A DNA stretch of 51,526 bases from an uncultured Clostridia bacterium (GTDB lineage Bacteria > Bacillota > Clostridia > Christensenellales > CAG-917). Below, one piece after another: positions 15,237 through 23,776 of this stretch. Under the pieces are notes generated by a model, which saw only the letters and a program-made list of their open reading frames with translations, ran no database searches and was not told where the DNA came from. Made by a program: the position numbers and the translations under genes. Numbering within the stretch: the stretch's first letter is position 1; each line of letters opens with the position of its first letter. Location of the stretch: contig CALVTS010000011.1 of the NCBI GenBank assembly GCA_944363035.1, forward strand, positions 1 through 51,526, given 5' to 3'.

Positions 15237-17639
15237 ATGAAAAAGGACTTTCTCAAATACGCAAAACAGCGTTTCGTCCTCCTGGACGGCGGCTTCGGCA
15301 CGGAACTCCAAAAGCAGGGGTTGCCTGCGGGCGTCCCTCCCGAAGCTCTCAACCTGGACGCCCCCGATAAGGTGCTCGCGGTGCACCGCGCCTATCTCGA
15401 AAGCGGCGCGGACGTCATCCTTTCAAACACTTTCGGCGCGAACCGCCGCAAGCATCCCGCCTCGGGAGAGGCGGCGTCCCTCACCGCCGCGGGCGTGCGT
15501 CTCGCGCGCGAGGCGGCGGGCGGCAAAGCCTTCGTCGCGTTGGATATAGGTCCCACGGGCGCGCTCACAGAGCCTCTCGGCGACCTCTCCTTCGAGGAGG
15601 CTTACGATGTGTTCAGGGAGCAGGTGCTCGCAGGGCGGGACGCGGACGTCATCCTCATCGAGACCATGTCCGACCTCACCGAGCTCAAAGCGGCGGCGCT
15701 CGCCGCGCGTGAGAACAGCTCCCTTCCCGTCATGTGCTCCATGACCTTCGATGAGAGCGGCAGGACGTTCACGGGGTGCAGCGTGGAGTGCTTCGGGCTC
15801 ACAGCCTCGGCATATGCGGACTTTCTCGGCATCAACTGTTCGCTGGGTCCCGACAAGATACTTCCTCTCATGAAGAGATTGCTCGCGGTGAGCCGCGTCC
15901 CCGTCTTCGTCAAGGCGAACGCGGGACTTCCCGACAGCGAGATGAACTACTCCGTCGGAGCGGAGGGATTTGCCGCCATGTACTCCGATTACGCGGATAT
16001 AGGCGTCTCGGTCATGGGCGGATGTTGCGGCACGACTCCCGCCCATATTGCGGCGGTGAAAGGTATGCTTTCCGCCAAAAAGCCTGTTGAACGCATCATT
16101 CCGTATGTTTCAGCCGTGTGTTCTGCGACAAAGGCGGTATTCATCGACGGCGTGAAAGTGGTGGGCGAACGCATAAATCCCACGGGCAAAAAGGCAATGA
16201 AAGAGGCTCTCCTTGCGGGGGATCTAGACTATATCGCCGCCCGCACCGTAGAGCAGGTGGAAGCGGGCGCGGACATTTTGGACGTCAACTGCGGTGTCCC
16301 CGGCATAGACGAGGGGGAGATGCTCCCGAGGATGGTGAGATTCCTGTCCTCTCTCACGGACGCGCCCTTGCAGATAGACTGCGGCAAGGCGGACGCGGTG
16401 GAAAGGGCGCTCCGCGCTTATACGGGGAAAGCCATCGTCAATTCCGTGAACGCCGAGGACGGGAGCCTTGACTCCCTTCTCCCCGTCGTGAAAAAGTACG
16501 GCGCCGCCGTCGTCGCGCTCACGGTGAGCGAAAGGGGAGTGCCCCGCACCGTGGAGGAGAGGCTGGAGCTCGCGCGCAAGATCATCCTTGCCGCCAAGGC
16601 TCACGGCATACCCGAACAGGATGTCTTTGTGGATTGCCTCACTCTCACGGCGGGCGCGGAGCAGGAACAGGCGATGCGCACGCTGTCCGCTCTCACCGCG
16701 ATAAAGAGGGAGTTCGAGGTCAAGACCACTCTCGGCGTGTCAAACGTCTCATTCGGGCTCCCGGCGAGGAAGATAGTCAACACCTCCTTTCTCACCATGG
16801 CGATGTACGCGGGGTTGGACCTTCCCATTCTCAACCCGAATATACCCGAAAATATGCAGGCGGTGGACGCGTTCAACGTGCTCTCGGGGAGGGACGTCGG
16901 GTGCGCCCGCTATGCCGAAAAGTATGCGGGATATGTCGAAGCGGCGCCTGCAGTAAAGCCTACGTCTTCGGGCGCAGAAGAACTCTCCTCGCAGTCGTCG
17001 GAGGGGGAGCTCGCTCATTGCATAAGAAAGGGTTTGGACAGGGCGGCGGAGATCACCCGCGAGCTTCTGAAAACGCATGACGGGCTCGAGGTGATCGACG
17101 ACTACCTCATCCCCGCGCTGAATGCGGTGGGGGAGGATTACGCCTCGGGGAAGATATTCCTGCCCCAGCTCATCTCCTCTGCCGAGACCGCCAAAAAGTG
17201 CTTCGACGCCGTGCGCGCGACTCTGCCTGCCGGAAGCGCCGAGAAAGGCGTCATAGTGCTTGCCACCGTCAAGGGGGACGTGCACGACATAGGTAAGAAC
17301 ATCGTGAAAACGGTGCTTGAAAATTACGGCTACCGCATCATAGACCTCGGCAAGAACGTGCCCTGCGAGGAGGTGGTGAGAGCCTGCCGCGAAAACGGCG
17401 TGAAGCTGTGCGGACTGAGCGCTCTGATGACCACCACGGTGGACAATATGCGCCTTACTGTGGAGGCGCTGAAAGAGGCTTGTCCCGATTGCAAGGTCAT
17501 GGTGGGCGGGGCTGTGCTCACCGCCGATTACGCCGAAAAGATAGGCGCGGACCGCTATTGCCGTGACGCCGCCGAGAGCGCGCGTTACGCGGGCGAGGTG
17601 TTCGCAAATAGGGGGCTTGAAAGAGAGCGGAAAAAGTGA
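15237..17639 (+). CDS. metH: Cobalamin-dependent methionine synthase lacking the reactivation domain
   Basis: An 800-residue enzyme transferring the methyl group of 5-methyl-THF to homocysteine. Domains in order: homocysteine S-methyltransferase barrel (about 1-285) with zinc ligands C201, C263 and C264; pterin-binding barrel (about 300-560, VVGERINPTG, DILDVNCG); cobalamin cap helices (about 590-665); and B12-binding Rossmann domain (about 668-795) with D681-x-H683-D-x-x-G, H683 being the lower axial cobalt ligand. E. coli MetH is about 1227 residues; the missing C-terminal part is the reactivation domain, encoded as a separate protein immediately upstream. All catalytic residues checked are present. 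No terminator follows; a 281-bp MITE-like element begins 24 nt after the stop. Confidence 0.95.
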   Translation: MKKDFLKYAKQRFVLLDGGFGTELQKQGLPAGVPPEALNLDAPDKVLAVHRAYLESGADVILSNTFGANRRKHPASGEAASLTAAGVRLAREAAGGKAFVALDIGPTGALTEPLGDLSFEEAYDVFREQVLAGRDADVILIETMSDLTELKAAALAARENSSLPVMCSMTFDESGRTFTGCSVECFGLTASAYADFLGINCSLGPDKILPLMKRLLAVSRVPVFVKANAGLPDSEMNYSVGAEGFAAMYSDYADIGVSVMGGCCGTTPAHIAAVKGMLSAKKPVERIIPYVSAVCSATKAVFIDGVKVVGERINPTGKKAMKEALLAGDLDYIAARTVEQVEAGADILDVNCGVPGIDEGEMLPRMVRFLSSLTDAPLQIDCGKADAVERALRAYTGKAIVNSVNAEDGSLDSLLPVVKKYGAAVVALTVSERGVPRTVEERLELARKIILAAKAHGIPEQDVFVDCLTLTAGAEQEQAMRTLSALTAIKREFEVKTTLGVSNVSFGLPARKIVNTSFLTMAMYAGLDLPILNPNIPENMQAVDAFNVLSGRDVGCARYAEKYAGYVEAAPAVKPTSSGAEELSSQSSEGELAHCIRKGLDRAAEITRELLKTHDGLEVIDDYLIPALNAVGEDYASGKIFLPQLISSAETAKKCFDAVRATLPAGSAEKGVIVLATVKGDVHDIGKNIVKTVLENYGYRIIDLGKNVPCEEVVRACRENGVKLCGLSALMTTTVDNMRLTVEALKEACPDCKVMVGGAVLTADYAEKIGADRYCRDAAESARYAGEVFANRGLERERKK

Positions 17640-17662
17640 GATAATATATTCGGACGGGGCTT

Positions 17663-17943
17663 ATGCCAGACAGGAATAATACGAACCAGCCTCAGAGCAA
17701 TTCTTTTCGGCGCTTTTGCACAGCCGAAACTTGCCAATATGTATACTATTGACTGCGTTCCGTCCGCGCAACATCATCCGAAAGTCTCTTGCTCTGAGGT
17801 GCGAGCAGTTCCGCGCCAACCGATTTTTGGCTGAGCAAGGAAGTCGCCGCAACTAATACTTGACTGTATTAGCAAGGTGAATGACGCGGTTCAGGCGGAA
17901 ATCGGCGGCGCCGAACCTGGTTCGTATTATTCCTGTCTGGCAT
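17663..17943 (+). mobile_element. Complete 281-bp MITE-like element with 27-bp perfect terminal inverted repeats
   Basis: The first 27 bases (17663-17689, beginning ATGCCAGACAGGAATAATAC) are the exact reverse complement of the last 27 (17917-17943). The left 81 bp are a type 1 unit, as at 10844. The right 79 bp (17865-17943) are a type 2 unit, as at 24002 and 29569. The 120-bp middle has no protein-coding frame I trust. No transposase is encoded. It fills the gap between metH and the aconitase X gene, its right end lying 46 nt from the next start. No clear target-site duplication is visible. Confidence 0.8.
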
Positions 17944-17989
17944 GCCGTATCCGCAAAAAAATAAGGGCGCTCGCGCCCGAGGGGGAAAT

Positions 17990-19285
17990 ATGCAATACAA
18001 GATGAAGCTCACCGACGAACAGCTCGGGATACTTCGCGGCGAAAAGGGGGAGACCATGGCGAAAGTCCTGAAGACCCTCGTTTTGTTCGGCGACGTGTTC
18101 GGAGCGGAAAAACTCGTGCCCGTGACTCACAAGCAGGGGCATTTGGTCACAAGTTTCGGGATAGGGCTGTTGAAGCCTCTCTTCCGCACTATGGACGAAC
18201 TCATAGCCGCAGGGCTCAAAGCGGAGGGCGGATTCACCGTCGATCCCCGTCCCATCGACTACGAGAACGTGAAGTGCAACGTCCTCAACAAACTCGTTTT
18301 CAGCAAGATAATGTACTCCATGCAAAAGGAGTACGAGGCTCAGCTCGCCAAAGTGGGGCTGCGGGACGCCGACGCATTTTCCTGCACCTGCTATCTGCCC
18401 GAGACGGGCAATATCCCCAAAAAGGGAGACGTGCTCTCCTGGGCGGAATCATCTGCGGTGGTATATGCCAATTCGGTGCTGGGCGCGCGGTGCAACCGCA
18501 ACAGCGGGATGCTGGATCTGTTCGGCTCCATCGTCGGTTTCGTGCCCTATTTCGGGCTCCTGACCGACGAGGGAAGGAAAGCGTCGTGGAAGGTCGTCGT
18601 CAAGACCTCACGAAAACCCGAGGCGCAGGTGCTCGGGAGCGCCATCGGTATGAAGGTGGTCGAGGACGTGCCGTATGTCTACGGGTTGGACAAGTTCCTC
18701 GGCAACGAGGTGACGGATGACGTGGCGGCGTACCTCAAAGATTTCGGCGCGGCCACGGCGAGCAACGGCGCGGTGGGGCTCTATCACATCGACGGGCTCA
18801 CCCCCGAGGCGAAGGAGTCGGGAGAGGCTCTCATCCTGCCCGACGCCAAGACCTACGTCATCGATGACGCGGAGTTGGAGAGGGTATACCGCTCTTATCC
18901 CGTGATGTGGAAAAACCCCGATGCGAAAGCCAAGCTCTGTTTCATAGGCTGTCCCCACCTCACTTTCGCTCAGCTCACGGAATGGACAAAAGCCATTTGC
19001 GCCGAGCTCGACAAGGCGGGCAGGAAGAAAGTCGCGGTGCGCACCGTCCTCTGCGCCGCCCCCGGAGTGGCAAAAAAGTTCAAAGCCACCCCTCTTTACG
19101 GCTTACTCACCGCAACGGGCGCGACTCTCACGAGCATCTGTCCCTTGATGTACACCAACAATCCGCTGACAAAGAGCACTCCCATTGCCACAAACAGCAA
19201 CAAATTGCGCACCTATTCCGTGGCGCGCTACTATAAGGACGCGGACATCCTCCGCGTCATCGCGGGCGAGGAGGGAAAGAGATGA
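17990..19285 (+). CDS. Aconitase X large (catalytic) subunit
   Basis: A 431-residue protein of the DUF521/AcnX_L family. Visible family features include MKLTDEQLGILRGEKG at the start, the FSCTCYLPETGNIPKKGD segment, NSVLGARCNRNSG, the LYHIDGLTPEA loop and a C-terminal TLTSICPLMYTNNP cysteine segment. AcnX proteins are iron-sulphur hydro-lyases. Bacterial members include cis-3-hydroxy-L-proline dehydratases, and two-subunit archaeal members dehydrate mevalonate 5-phosphate. The substrate here cannot be assigned because no proline-catabolism or isoprenoid genes are adjacent. ATG 17990 follows GAGGGGG; an upstream in-frame ATG at 17942 falls in the mobile element and is rejected. The last 4 bp overlap the small-subunit gene. 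Confidence 0.85.
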   Translation: MQYKMKLTDEQLGILRGEKGETMAKVLKTLVLFGDVFGAEKLVPVTHKQGHLVTSFGIGLLKPLFRTMDELIAAGLKAEGGFTVDPRPIDYENVKCNVLNKLVFSKIMYSMQKEYEAQLAKVGLRDADAFSCTCYLPETGNIPKKGDVLSWAESSAVVYANSVLGARCNRNSGMLDLFGSIVGFVPYFGLLTDEGRKASWKVVVKTSRKPEAQVLGSAIGMKVVEDVPYVYGLDKFLGNEVTDDVAAYLKDFGAATASNGAVGLYHIDGLTPEAKESGEALILPDAKTYVIDDAELERVYRSYPVMWKNPDAKAKLCFIGCPHLTFAQLTEWTKAICAELDKAGRKKVAVRTVLCAAPGVAKKFKATPLYGLLTATGATLTSICPLMYTNNPLTKSTPIATNSNKLRTYSVARYYKDADILRVIAGEEGKR

Positions 19286-19722
19286 AGACGTTCAAAGGCA
19301 GAGTCATAGCAGGCGGCAATTGGGAAGGGGAGGCTGTGGTCTCCCGCGCGGGAGTGAACACTCTCGCCACCTTCCAGAAGAGCGCCATGGCAAACAAACC
19401 CGAGGTCATAGTGTCCGATCAGAACAATCCCGACCTCTTCGGCAAAAACATCACGGGCAAAGCGTTGTGTCTTCCCGTGACGATAGGTTCCACCACGGGC
19501 GGGCTGGTCATACAGACCGCGTGCGCGATGAAGATCGAACCCGCGTGTTTCCTCTTTTCCAAACACATCGACAGCCTTGCCGCAAGCGGCATCGTGCTCG
19601 CCAAAGTGTGGGAGGGGAGCAACGTCATCGCGATAGACCTCCTCGGCGACGAGTTTCTCGAAACTGTCAAGACGGGGGACAGGCTCCGCGTGGAAGAGGA
19701 CGGCACGGTGACCGTGCTCTGA
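19282..19722 (+). CDS. Aconitase X small (swivel) subunit
   Basis: A 146-residue protein of the DUF126/AcnX_S family, equivalent to the swivelling domain of aconitases. Key family stretches are FKGRVIAGG, GEAVVSRAGVN, DQNNPDLFGKNITGKALCLP, GSTTGGLV and the ending GDRLRVEEDGTVTV. It should pair with the large subunit to close the active site. Start ATG 19282 overlaps the preceding stop (ATGA), so translation is coupled. A hairpin terminator lies about 140 nt downstream. The two-gene form distinguishes it from fused bacterial type I enzymes. Confidence 0.85.
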   Translation: MKTFKGRVIAGGNWEGEAVVSRAGVNTLATFQKSAMANKPEVIVSDQNNPDLFGKNITGKALCLPVTIGSTTGGLVIQTACAMKIEPACFLFSKHIDSLAASGIVLAKVWEGSNVIAIDLLGDEFLETVKTGDRLRVEEDGTVTVL

Positions 19723-19862
19723 GGCGCGTTTTGCCGCGTCCGAGAGGATGGGCATGAGAGGACGGATGCCATCCGCGACCTCCGTGCGCGACCTCCGCGT
19801 CCGACAAAGGCAGACGCGTGATGTTTGCGATATCCGCAGTTAAACGCGCAAAAATTACATAA

Positions 19863-19899
19863 AAAACCGTCCTTTCGTGCAAAACGAGAGGGCGGTTTT
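19863..19899 (+). terminator. Terminator of the aconitase X operon
   Basis: AAAACCGTCCTTTCGT / ACGAGAGGGCGGTTTT, 5-nt loop, two G-U pairs; Ts lie within the right arm. The rest of the 19723-20060 gap shows nothing identifiable. Confidence 0.7.
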
Positions 19900-20060
19900 G
19901 CGTTGCCGATGGCGGAGCGTCCGCGCGGAGGAGGACCCTCATCGCCTCTGCGGAACGGCGAGCGGGACGGACATCGGTGGGGAGGATATGGGGCTAAGTC
20001 CCGAAAAGGAAGGGAAGTCCCCCCTCTCGGGCTCGGCTCAGCATCCCCCTTCCTTGCGGG

Positions 20061-20477
20061 TCACTCTCCGATTATCTTTATCATTATGCGCTTTTGGCGC
20101 ATACCGTCAAATTCGCCGTAAAAGATCTGTTCCCAGGTGCCGAAATCAAGTTTTCCTTCCGTGATGGCGACCACCACTTCGCGTCCCATTATCGTGCGTT
20201 TGAGGTGGGCGTCGGCGTTGTCCTCGTATCCGTTGTGCGCATATTGGGAGTACGGCTTCTCGGGCGCGAGCTTTTCAAGCCATCTCTCGTAGTCGGAGTG
20301 GAGCCCGCTCTCGTCGTCGTTGATGAATACGCTCGCGGTGATGTTCATCGCGTTGACGAGCGCCAGCCCCTCCTGCACCCCGGATTCCCGCACCGCTTGC
20401 GCCACTTGCGGAGTGATGTTCAAAAACCCTCTGCGGGAGGGGATGTTGACTGTCAGCACTTTGCGATAGCTCTTCAT
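20061..20477 (-). CDS. yjbQ: YjbQ/UPF0047 family protein (secondary thiamine-phosphate synthase-like)
   Basis: A 138-residue single-domain protein of the UPF0047/YjbQ family. Seen are the N-terminal [27 protein letters not shown], the central [11 protein letters not shown] and [18 protein letters not shown] with conserved His and Glu/Asp residues, and the C-terminal [13 protein letters not shown]. The E. coli homolog shows weak thiamine-phosphate synthase activity; the true role is unsettled. Start chosen at 20477 because AAGGAGGAAAC precedes this ATG on the minus strand; the longer frame adds 24 low-complexity residues. It is divergent from the decarboxylase gene, with back-to-back promoters. 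Confidence 0.88.
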   Translation of the reverse strand: MKSYRKVLTVNIPSRRGFLNITPQVAQAVRESGVQEGLALVNAMNITASVFINDDESGLHSDYERWLEKLAPEKPYSQYAHNGYEDNADAHLKRTIMGREVVVAITEGKLDFGTWEQIFYGEFDGMRQKRIMIKIIGE

Positions 20478-20537
20478 GTTTCCTCCTTTTGCGGCGGTCC
20501 GCCGCGCGTCCTCCGCCGCGGCGGCGGGGACAAGTTC

Positions 20538-20566
20538 AGCATATCTCAAAAGCCTCCCGATGTCAA
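20538..20566 (-). promoter_or_regulatory. Sigma-A promoter of yjbQ
   Basis: Minus strand TTGACA, 17-nt spacer, TATGCT. It lies 15 bp from the divergent promoter at 20581. Confidence 0.7.
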
Positions 20567-20580
20567 CGCGCTCTTTTGAC

Positions 20581-20610
20581 TTGCCCGAGGGCGGGGAAAG
20601 GTATTATAAT
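20581..20610 (+). promoter_or_regulatory. Sigma-A promoter of the decarboxylase-family gene
   Basis: TTGCCC, 18-nt spacer, TATAAT; leader of about 68 nt. Confidence 0.6.
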
Positions 20611-20684
20611 TTGATAATAACGAAGATCCGCCCTCCCGCGAAGCGCCGCAAGGGCTTCCGCAGAGTCGGGCGCAAGGAGGAAGA

Positions 20685-22112
20685 ATGCCAAAGGACACCC
20701 TTTTCGATATGCTGGCGCGCCTCGGCAACGAGGACATACTGCCCATGCATATGCCCGGGCACAAACGCGCGCTCTCCGCATTTCCGTGGCTTTCCTCCCT
20801 CGGCGGCGCGTTCGACATCACGGAGACGGAGGGTTTCGACGACCTCAACGCTCCCGAAGGAGTCCTCCGCGATATGGAGGAGAGGGCGGCGAGACTTTGG
20901 GGGAGCAGAGCGGCGTATCTTTCCGTCAACGGTTCGACGGGAGGGATGTTCGCCGCGCTTGCGGCGTGCGGCAGGGGAGGCGTCCTCATCGCGCGCAACT
21001 GCCATCGCTCGGTGTTCAATGCCGCAGAAAAGCTGGGACTGCGCGCGGAGTACCTCATGCCTTCTCGGGTGGAAGGCTACGGCATTTTCGGGGAGATAAC
21101 TCCCGCCGAGGCGGCAAAACGTCTTCGCGAGACGGGATGTAAAACCCTTGTTGTCACCTCCCCCACCTACGAGGGTGTGACGAGCGACATATCCGCGCTT
21201 GCCGAGGCGGCGCATTCGGCGGGAGCGTTGCTCATAGCGGACGCGGCGCATGGCGCGCATCTCGGGCTGTCGGAGGCGTTTCCTACTTCCGCCGTACGGG
21301 AGGGCGCGGACATAGTGGTGACGAGCCTGCACAAGACCCTCCCCGCGCTCACGCAGACCGCTCTCTTGCACGTCTGTTCGGAAAGAGCGGACGTCGACGA
21401 CATAGCGGCGGGGATGGCGACGTTCTGCACATCGAGCCCCTCCTACGTGCTGATGGCGAGCGTGGACGGGATGCTGAGATACTTTGAAAACGGAGGAAGC
21501 TCCCGCCTCGACGCGCTCGCGGACGCGCTCTCCGATTTCAGGAAAAAGGCGTGCGGATTCAGGCGTCTCCGCGTATTGGGCGCGGGGGACAAAGAGGCAA
21601 ATACTGTCAATATCGACGCTTCAAAGATATATATCGACTGCATAAAGTGCGATTTCAGCGGTCATACCCTCAAACGCAGAGCGAGAGAGGAGTTCGGGAT
21701 AGAGCTCGAATACGCAAGTGGCAGAGGCGCGCTCGCTTATGCGACCATCGGGGATGACGAGGGGAGTCTGAACAGGCTCTTCGCCGCCCTCTCGGCAATT
21801 GACGGCGAGGACGAGCCGCTCTTTGCCGAAAGCTCCTATCCCGACTTCCCGCCCTTCGGGGAGCGCGTCCTCCCGCTCGGCGAGGTGGCGCTTCGCGGGA
21901 GGGAATATCTGCCTCTCGAGGAGGCGGAGGGCAGGATAGCGGCAGAGAGCGTCTATGTCTATCCGCCCGGGGTGCCCGTCCTGCTCCCGGGGGAGAGGGT
22001 GACTGCGGAGTGCGTCGGATATCTGCTTGCGGCAAAGAGGGAGGGCGCGGAGGTAGCCGCGCCGCGCGGCGTTTTGAGAGGGAAACTGCGGGTGACGGTT
22101 CCCCGAGAGTGA
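20685..22112 (+). CDS. Orn/Lys/Arg decarboxylase-family PLP enzyme
   Basis: A 475-residue fold-type I PLP enzyme like the small Gram-positive arginine/lysine decarboxylases (SpeA/YaaO type). Signatures are MHMPGHKR near the N-terminus, the FDDLNAPEG loop, VNGSTGG for phosphate binding (about 82-87), H107 that stacks on PLP, the DAAHGAHLG aspartate (D186) and the Schiff-base lysine K217 in SLHKTLPALTQ. A C-terminal decarboxylase domain follows from about 385 (YPPGVPVLLPGE). It would yield a polyamine precursor such as agmatine, cadaverine or putrescine; the substrate cannot be read from sequence. ATG 20685 follows AAGGAGGAAGA. It is monocistronic; the scf promoter starts right behind it. Confidence 0.9.
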   Translation: MPKDTLFDMLARLGNEDILPMHMPGHKRALSAFPWLSSLGGAFDITETEGFDDLNAPEGVLRDMEERAARLWGSRAAYLSVNGSTGGMFAALAACGRGGVLIARNCHRSVFNAAEKLGLRAEYLMPSRVEGYGIFGEITPAEAAKRLRETGCKTLVVTSPTYEGVTSDISALAEAAHSAGALLIADAAHGAHLGLSEAFPTSAVREGADIVVTSLHKTLPALTQTALLHVCSERADVDDIAAGMATFCTSSPSYVLMASVDGMLRYFENGGSSRLDALADALSDFRKKACGFRRLRVLGAGDKEANTVNIDASKIYIDCIKCDFSGHTLKRRAREEFGIELEYASGRGALAYATIGDDEGSLNRLFAALSAIDGEDEPLFAESSYPDFPPFGERVLPLGEVALRGREYLPLEEAEGRIAAESVYVYPPGVPVLLPGERVTAECVGYLLAAKREGAEVAAPRGVLRGKLRVTVPRE

Positions 22113-22129
22113 AACTCGCCGCCTCGCCC

Positions 22130-22158
22130 TTGACAAAAGTCGGGCGCGCAAGTATAAT
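22130..22158 (+). promoter_or_regulatory. Consensus sigma-A promoter of the SCIFF precursor gene
   Basis: TTGACA (22130-22135), 17-nt spacer, TATAAT (22153-22158): a perfect match, implying strong, probably constitutive expression of the small peptide. Confidence 0.9.
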
Positions 22159-22190
22159 ATAGATAATAAATCAACTCATAGGAGCCAACC

Positions 22191-22337
22191 ATGAAAAGAA
22201 TAATTTCTTTGAACACCCGCGATCTCGAGAACAGCAAAAAAGAGGGCGGCTGCGGCGAATGCCAGACCTCCTGCCAGTCCGCTTGCAAGACCTCTTGCGG
22301 CGTCGCCAACCAGAAGTGCGAAAAACCCGCGAAATGA
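22191..22337 (+). CDS. scfA: SCIFF ranthipeptide precursor (six cysteines in forty-five)
   Basis: A 48-residue peptide. Its leader MKRIISLNTRDLENSKKEGG is followed by a core with six cysteines at residues 21, 24, 28, 32, 36 and 43. That is the SCIFF family pattern found almost universally in Clostridia. AGGAG (22180-22184) lies 6 nt before ATG 22191. The radical SAM maturase encoded next forms sulphur-to-carbon thioether crosslinks between the core cysteines and partner residues (Thr in the characterised example), making a ranthipeptide. Several Cys-x-x-Thr/Ser pairs are available here. Proposed roles in the literature are quorum sensing and metabolic control, not settled. An inter-gene hairpin at 22371 may set the peptide:maturase ratio. 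Confidence 0.93.
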   Translation: MKRIISLNTRDLENSKKEGGCGECQTSCQSACKTSCGVANQKCEKPAK

Positions 22338-22370
22338 CGGGTCTTTCATCTCCGTACATCGGATGAAATT

Positions 22371-22395
22371 CCGCCCTGCACGGGCGGATTTTTAT
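22371..22395 (+). terminator. Hairpin/attenuator between scfA and scfB
   Basis: CCGCCC / GGGCGG with a 5-nt loop, followed by ATTTTTAT. It ends 8 nt before the maturase start. A leaky terminator here would give many precursor transcripts per maturase transcript. Confidence 0.7.
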
Positions 22396-22402
22396 AGGTT
22401 TT

Positions 22403-23776
22403 ATGGTACATCTTTTCAAGAGACTGGGCTACAACATCGCGGTGGACACCGCAAGCGCCTCCGTGCACGTCCTGGACGACGTGGCGTACGAGGCGGTCTC
22501 CCTCTTTGACAAGACCGAGGAGGGAGAGCTCGTCGCCGCCCTCGCCAAAAAATTCGGTATCCCGACTGACGACGCCGAGGAGTGCGTCGCCGACATAAAG
22601 GAGCTGGTGAAAGAGGGCAGGTTGTTTTCGGAGGACAGGTTCCGTCCCGACGTCGCCGCGCTCTCCAAGCGTTCCCCCGTGGTCAAGGCGCTCTGCCTGC
22701 ACGTCGCGCACACCTGCAATCTGGACTGCGACTATTGTTTCGCGAGCCAGGGCAAGTATCACGGCGAGAGGGCTCTGATGTCCTTTGAGGTGGGCAAGCG
22801 CGCGATAGACTTCCTTTTGGAGAACTCGGGGAGCAGGCACAACCTGGAAGTGGACTTTTTCGGCGGCGAACCTCTCATGAACTTCGAGGTGGTGAAGAGG
22901 ATAGTGGCTTATGCCCGCAGTCGGGAGGAGGAGTGCGGCAAGCGCTTCCGTTTCACCCTCACCACCAACGGGATGTTGGTGGACGACGACGTGATAGAAT
23001 TCAGCAACCGCGAGATGGACAACGTCGTCATGAGCCTGGACGGCAGGAAGGAAGTCAACGACCGTTTCAGGAAGACGGCGGGCGGAGCAGGGAGCTATGA
23101 CATCATAGTGCCCAAATTCCAAAAGTTTGCCGCGGCGAGAGGGGAGAGGGAATATTACATCCGAGGGACTTTCACCCACTTCAACCCAGATTTCATGAAG
23201 GACATCGACGTCATGCTCTCGCTGGGGTTTGACAGGCTCAGTATGGAACCCGTCGTGGCGTCACCCGATTCCCCCTGCGCGCTGACTGAGGAAGACAAGC
23301 CCGTCGTCATGAAACAGTACGAGCTCCTCGCCGAGCGCATGATAGAGAAAAACAGGACTGGCGCACCCTTTGTGTTCTATCACTATATGCTGGATCTGGA
23401 ACACGGACCGTGTATTTACAAGCGCATCTCGGGGTGCGGCTCCGGCACGGAATATCTTGCCGTCACTCCCACGGGAGAGCTTTACCCTTGCCATCAGTTC
23501 GTGGGCGAAAAGGGCTTTGAGATGGGCAACGTGTTTGACGGCATTTCGGAAGAGGGCAGAAAGATAATTGCGGATTTCAAGCGTTGCAATGCCTATTCCA
23601 AGCCTGAATGCGAGGATTGTTGGGCGAGACTGTACTGCTCGGGAGGATGTGCCGCCAACGGTTGGCATTCGACGGGAGACGTCAACGGAGTGTATGCGTA
23701 CGGGTGCGATCTGTTCCGTTGCCGCATGGAATGCGCGCTTGCCGTGAAAGCGGCGGAGGCGGTACACGTATCGTAG
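22403..23776 (+). CDS. scfB: SCIFF radical SAM maturase
   Basis: A 457-residue radical SAM/SPASM peptide maturase. An N-terminal precursor-binding (RRE-like) region is at about 1-90. The SAM [4Fe-4S] motif C105-x3-C109-x2-C112 is in HTCNLDCDYC, with FFGGEPLMNF after it. The C-terminal SPASM region has many cysteines (CIYKRISGCGSGTEYLAVTP, YPCHQF, CEDCWARLYCSGGC, GCDLFRCRMEC) that bind two auxiliary clusters. It installs thioether crosslinks in the SCIFF precursor encoded 65 nt upstream. ATG 22403 has no strong Shine-Dalgarno (TAGGTTTT), in line with low translation relative to the precursor. Confidence 0.95.
   Translation: MVHLFKRLGYNIAVDTASASVHVLDDVAYEAVSLFDKTEEGELVAALAKKFGIPTDDAEECVADIKELVKEGRLFSEDRFRPDVAALSKRSPVVKALCLHVAHTCNLDCDYCFASQGKYHGERALMSFEVGKRAIDFLLENSGSRHNLEVDFFGGEPLMNFEVVKRIVAYARSREEECGKRFRFTLTTNGMLVDDDVIEFSNREMDNVVMSLDGRKEVNDRFRKTAGGAGSYDIIVPKFQKFAAARGEREYYIRGTFTHFNPDFMKDIDVMLSLGFDRLSMEPVVASPDSPCALTEEDKPVVMKQYELLAERMIEKNRTGAPFVFYHYMLDLEHGPCIYKRISGCGSGTEYLAVTPTGELYPCHQFVGEKGFEMGNVFDGISEEGRKIIADFKRCNAYSKPECEDCWARLYCSGGCAANGWHSTGDVNGVYAYGCDLFRCRMECALAVKAAEAVHVS

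Noticed and set aside
17942..17989. Earlier start for the aconitase X large subunit
   Set aside because: The upstream ATG lies at the last base pairs of the mobile element and has no ribosome binding site; ATG 17990 has GAGGGGG and begins the family homology.
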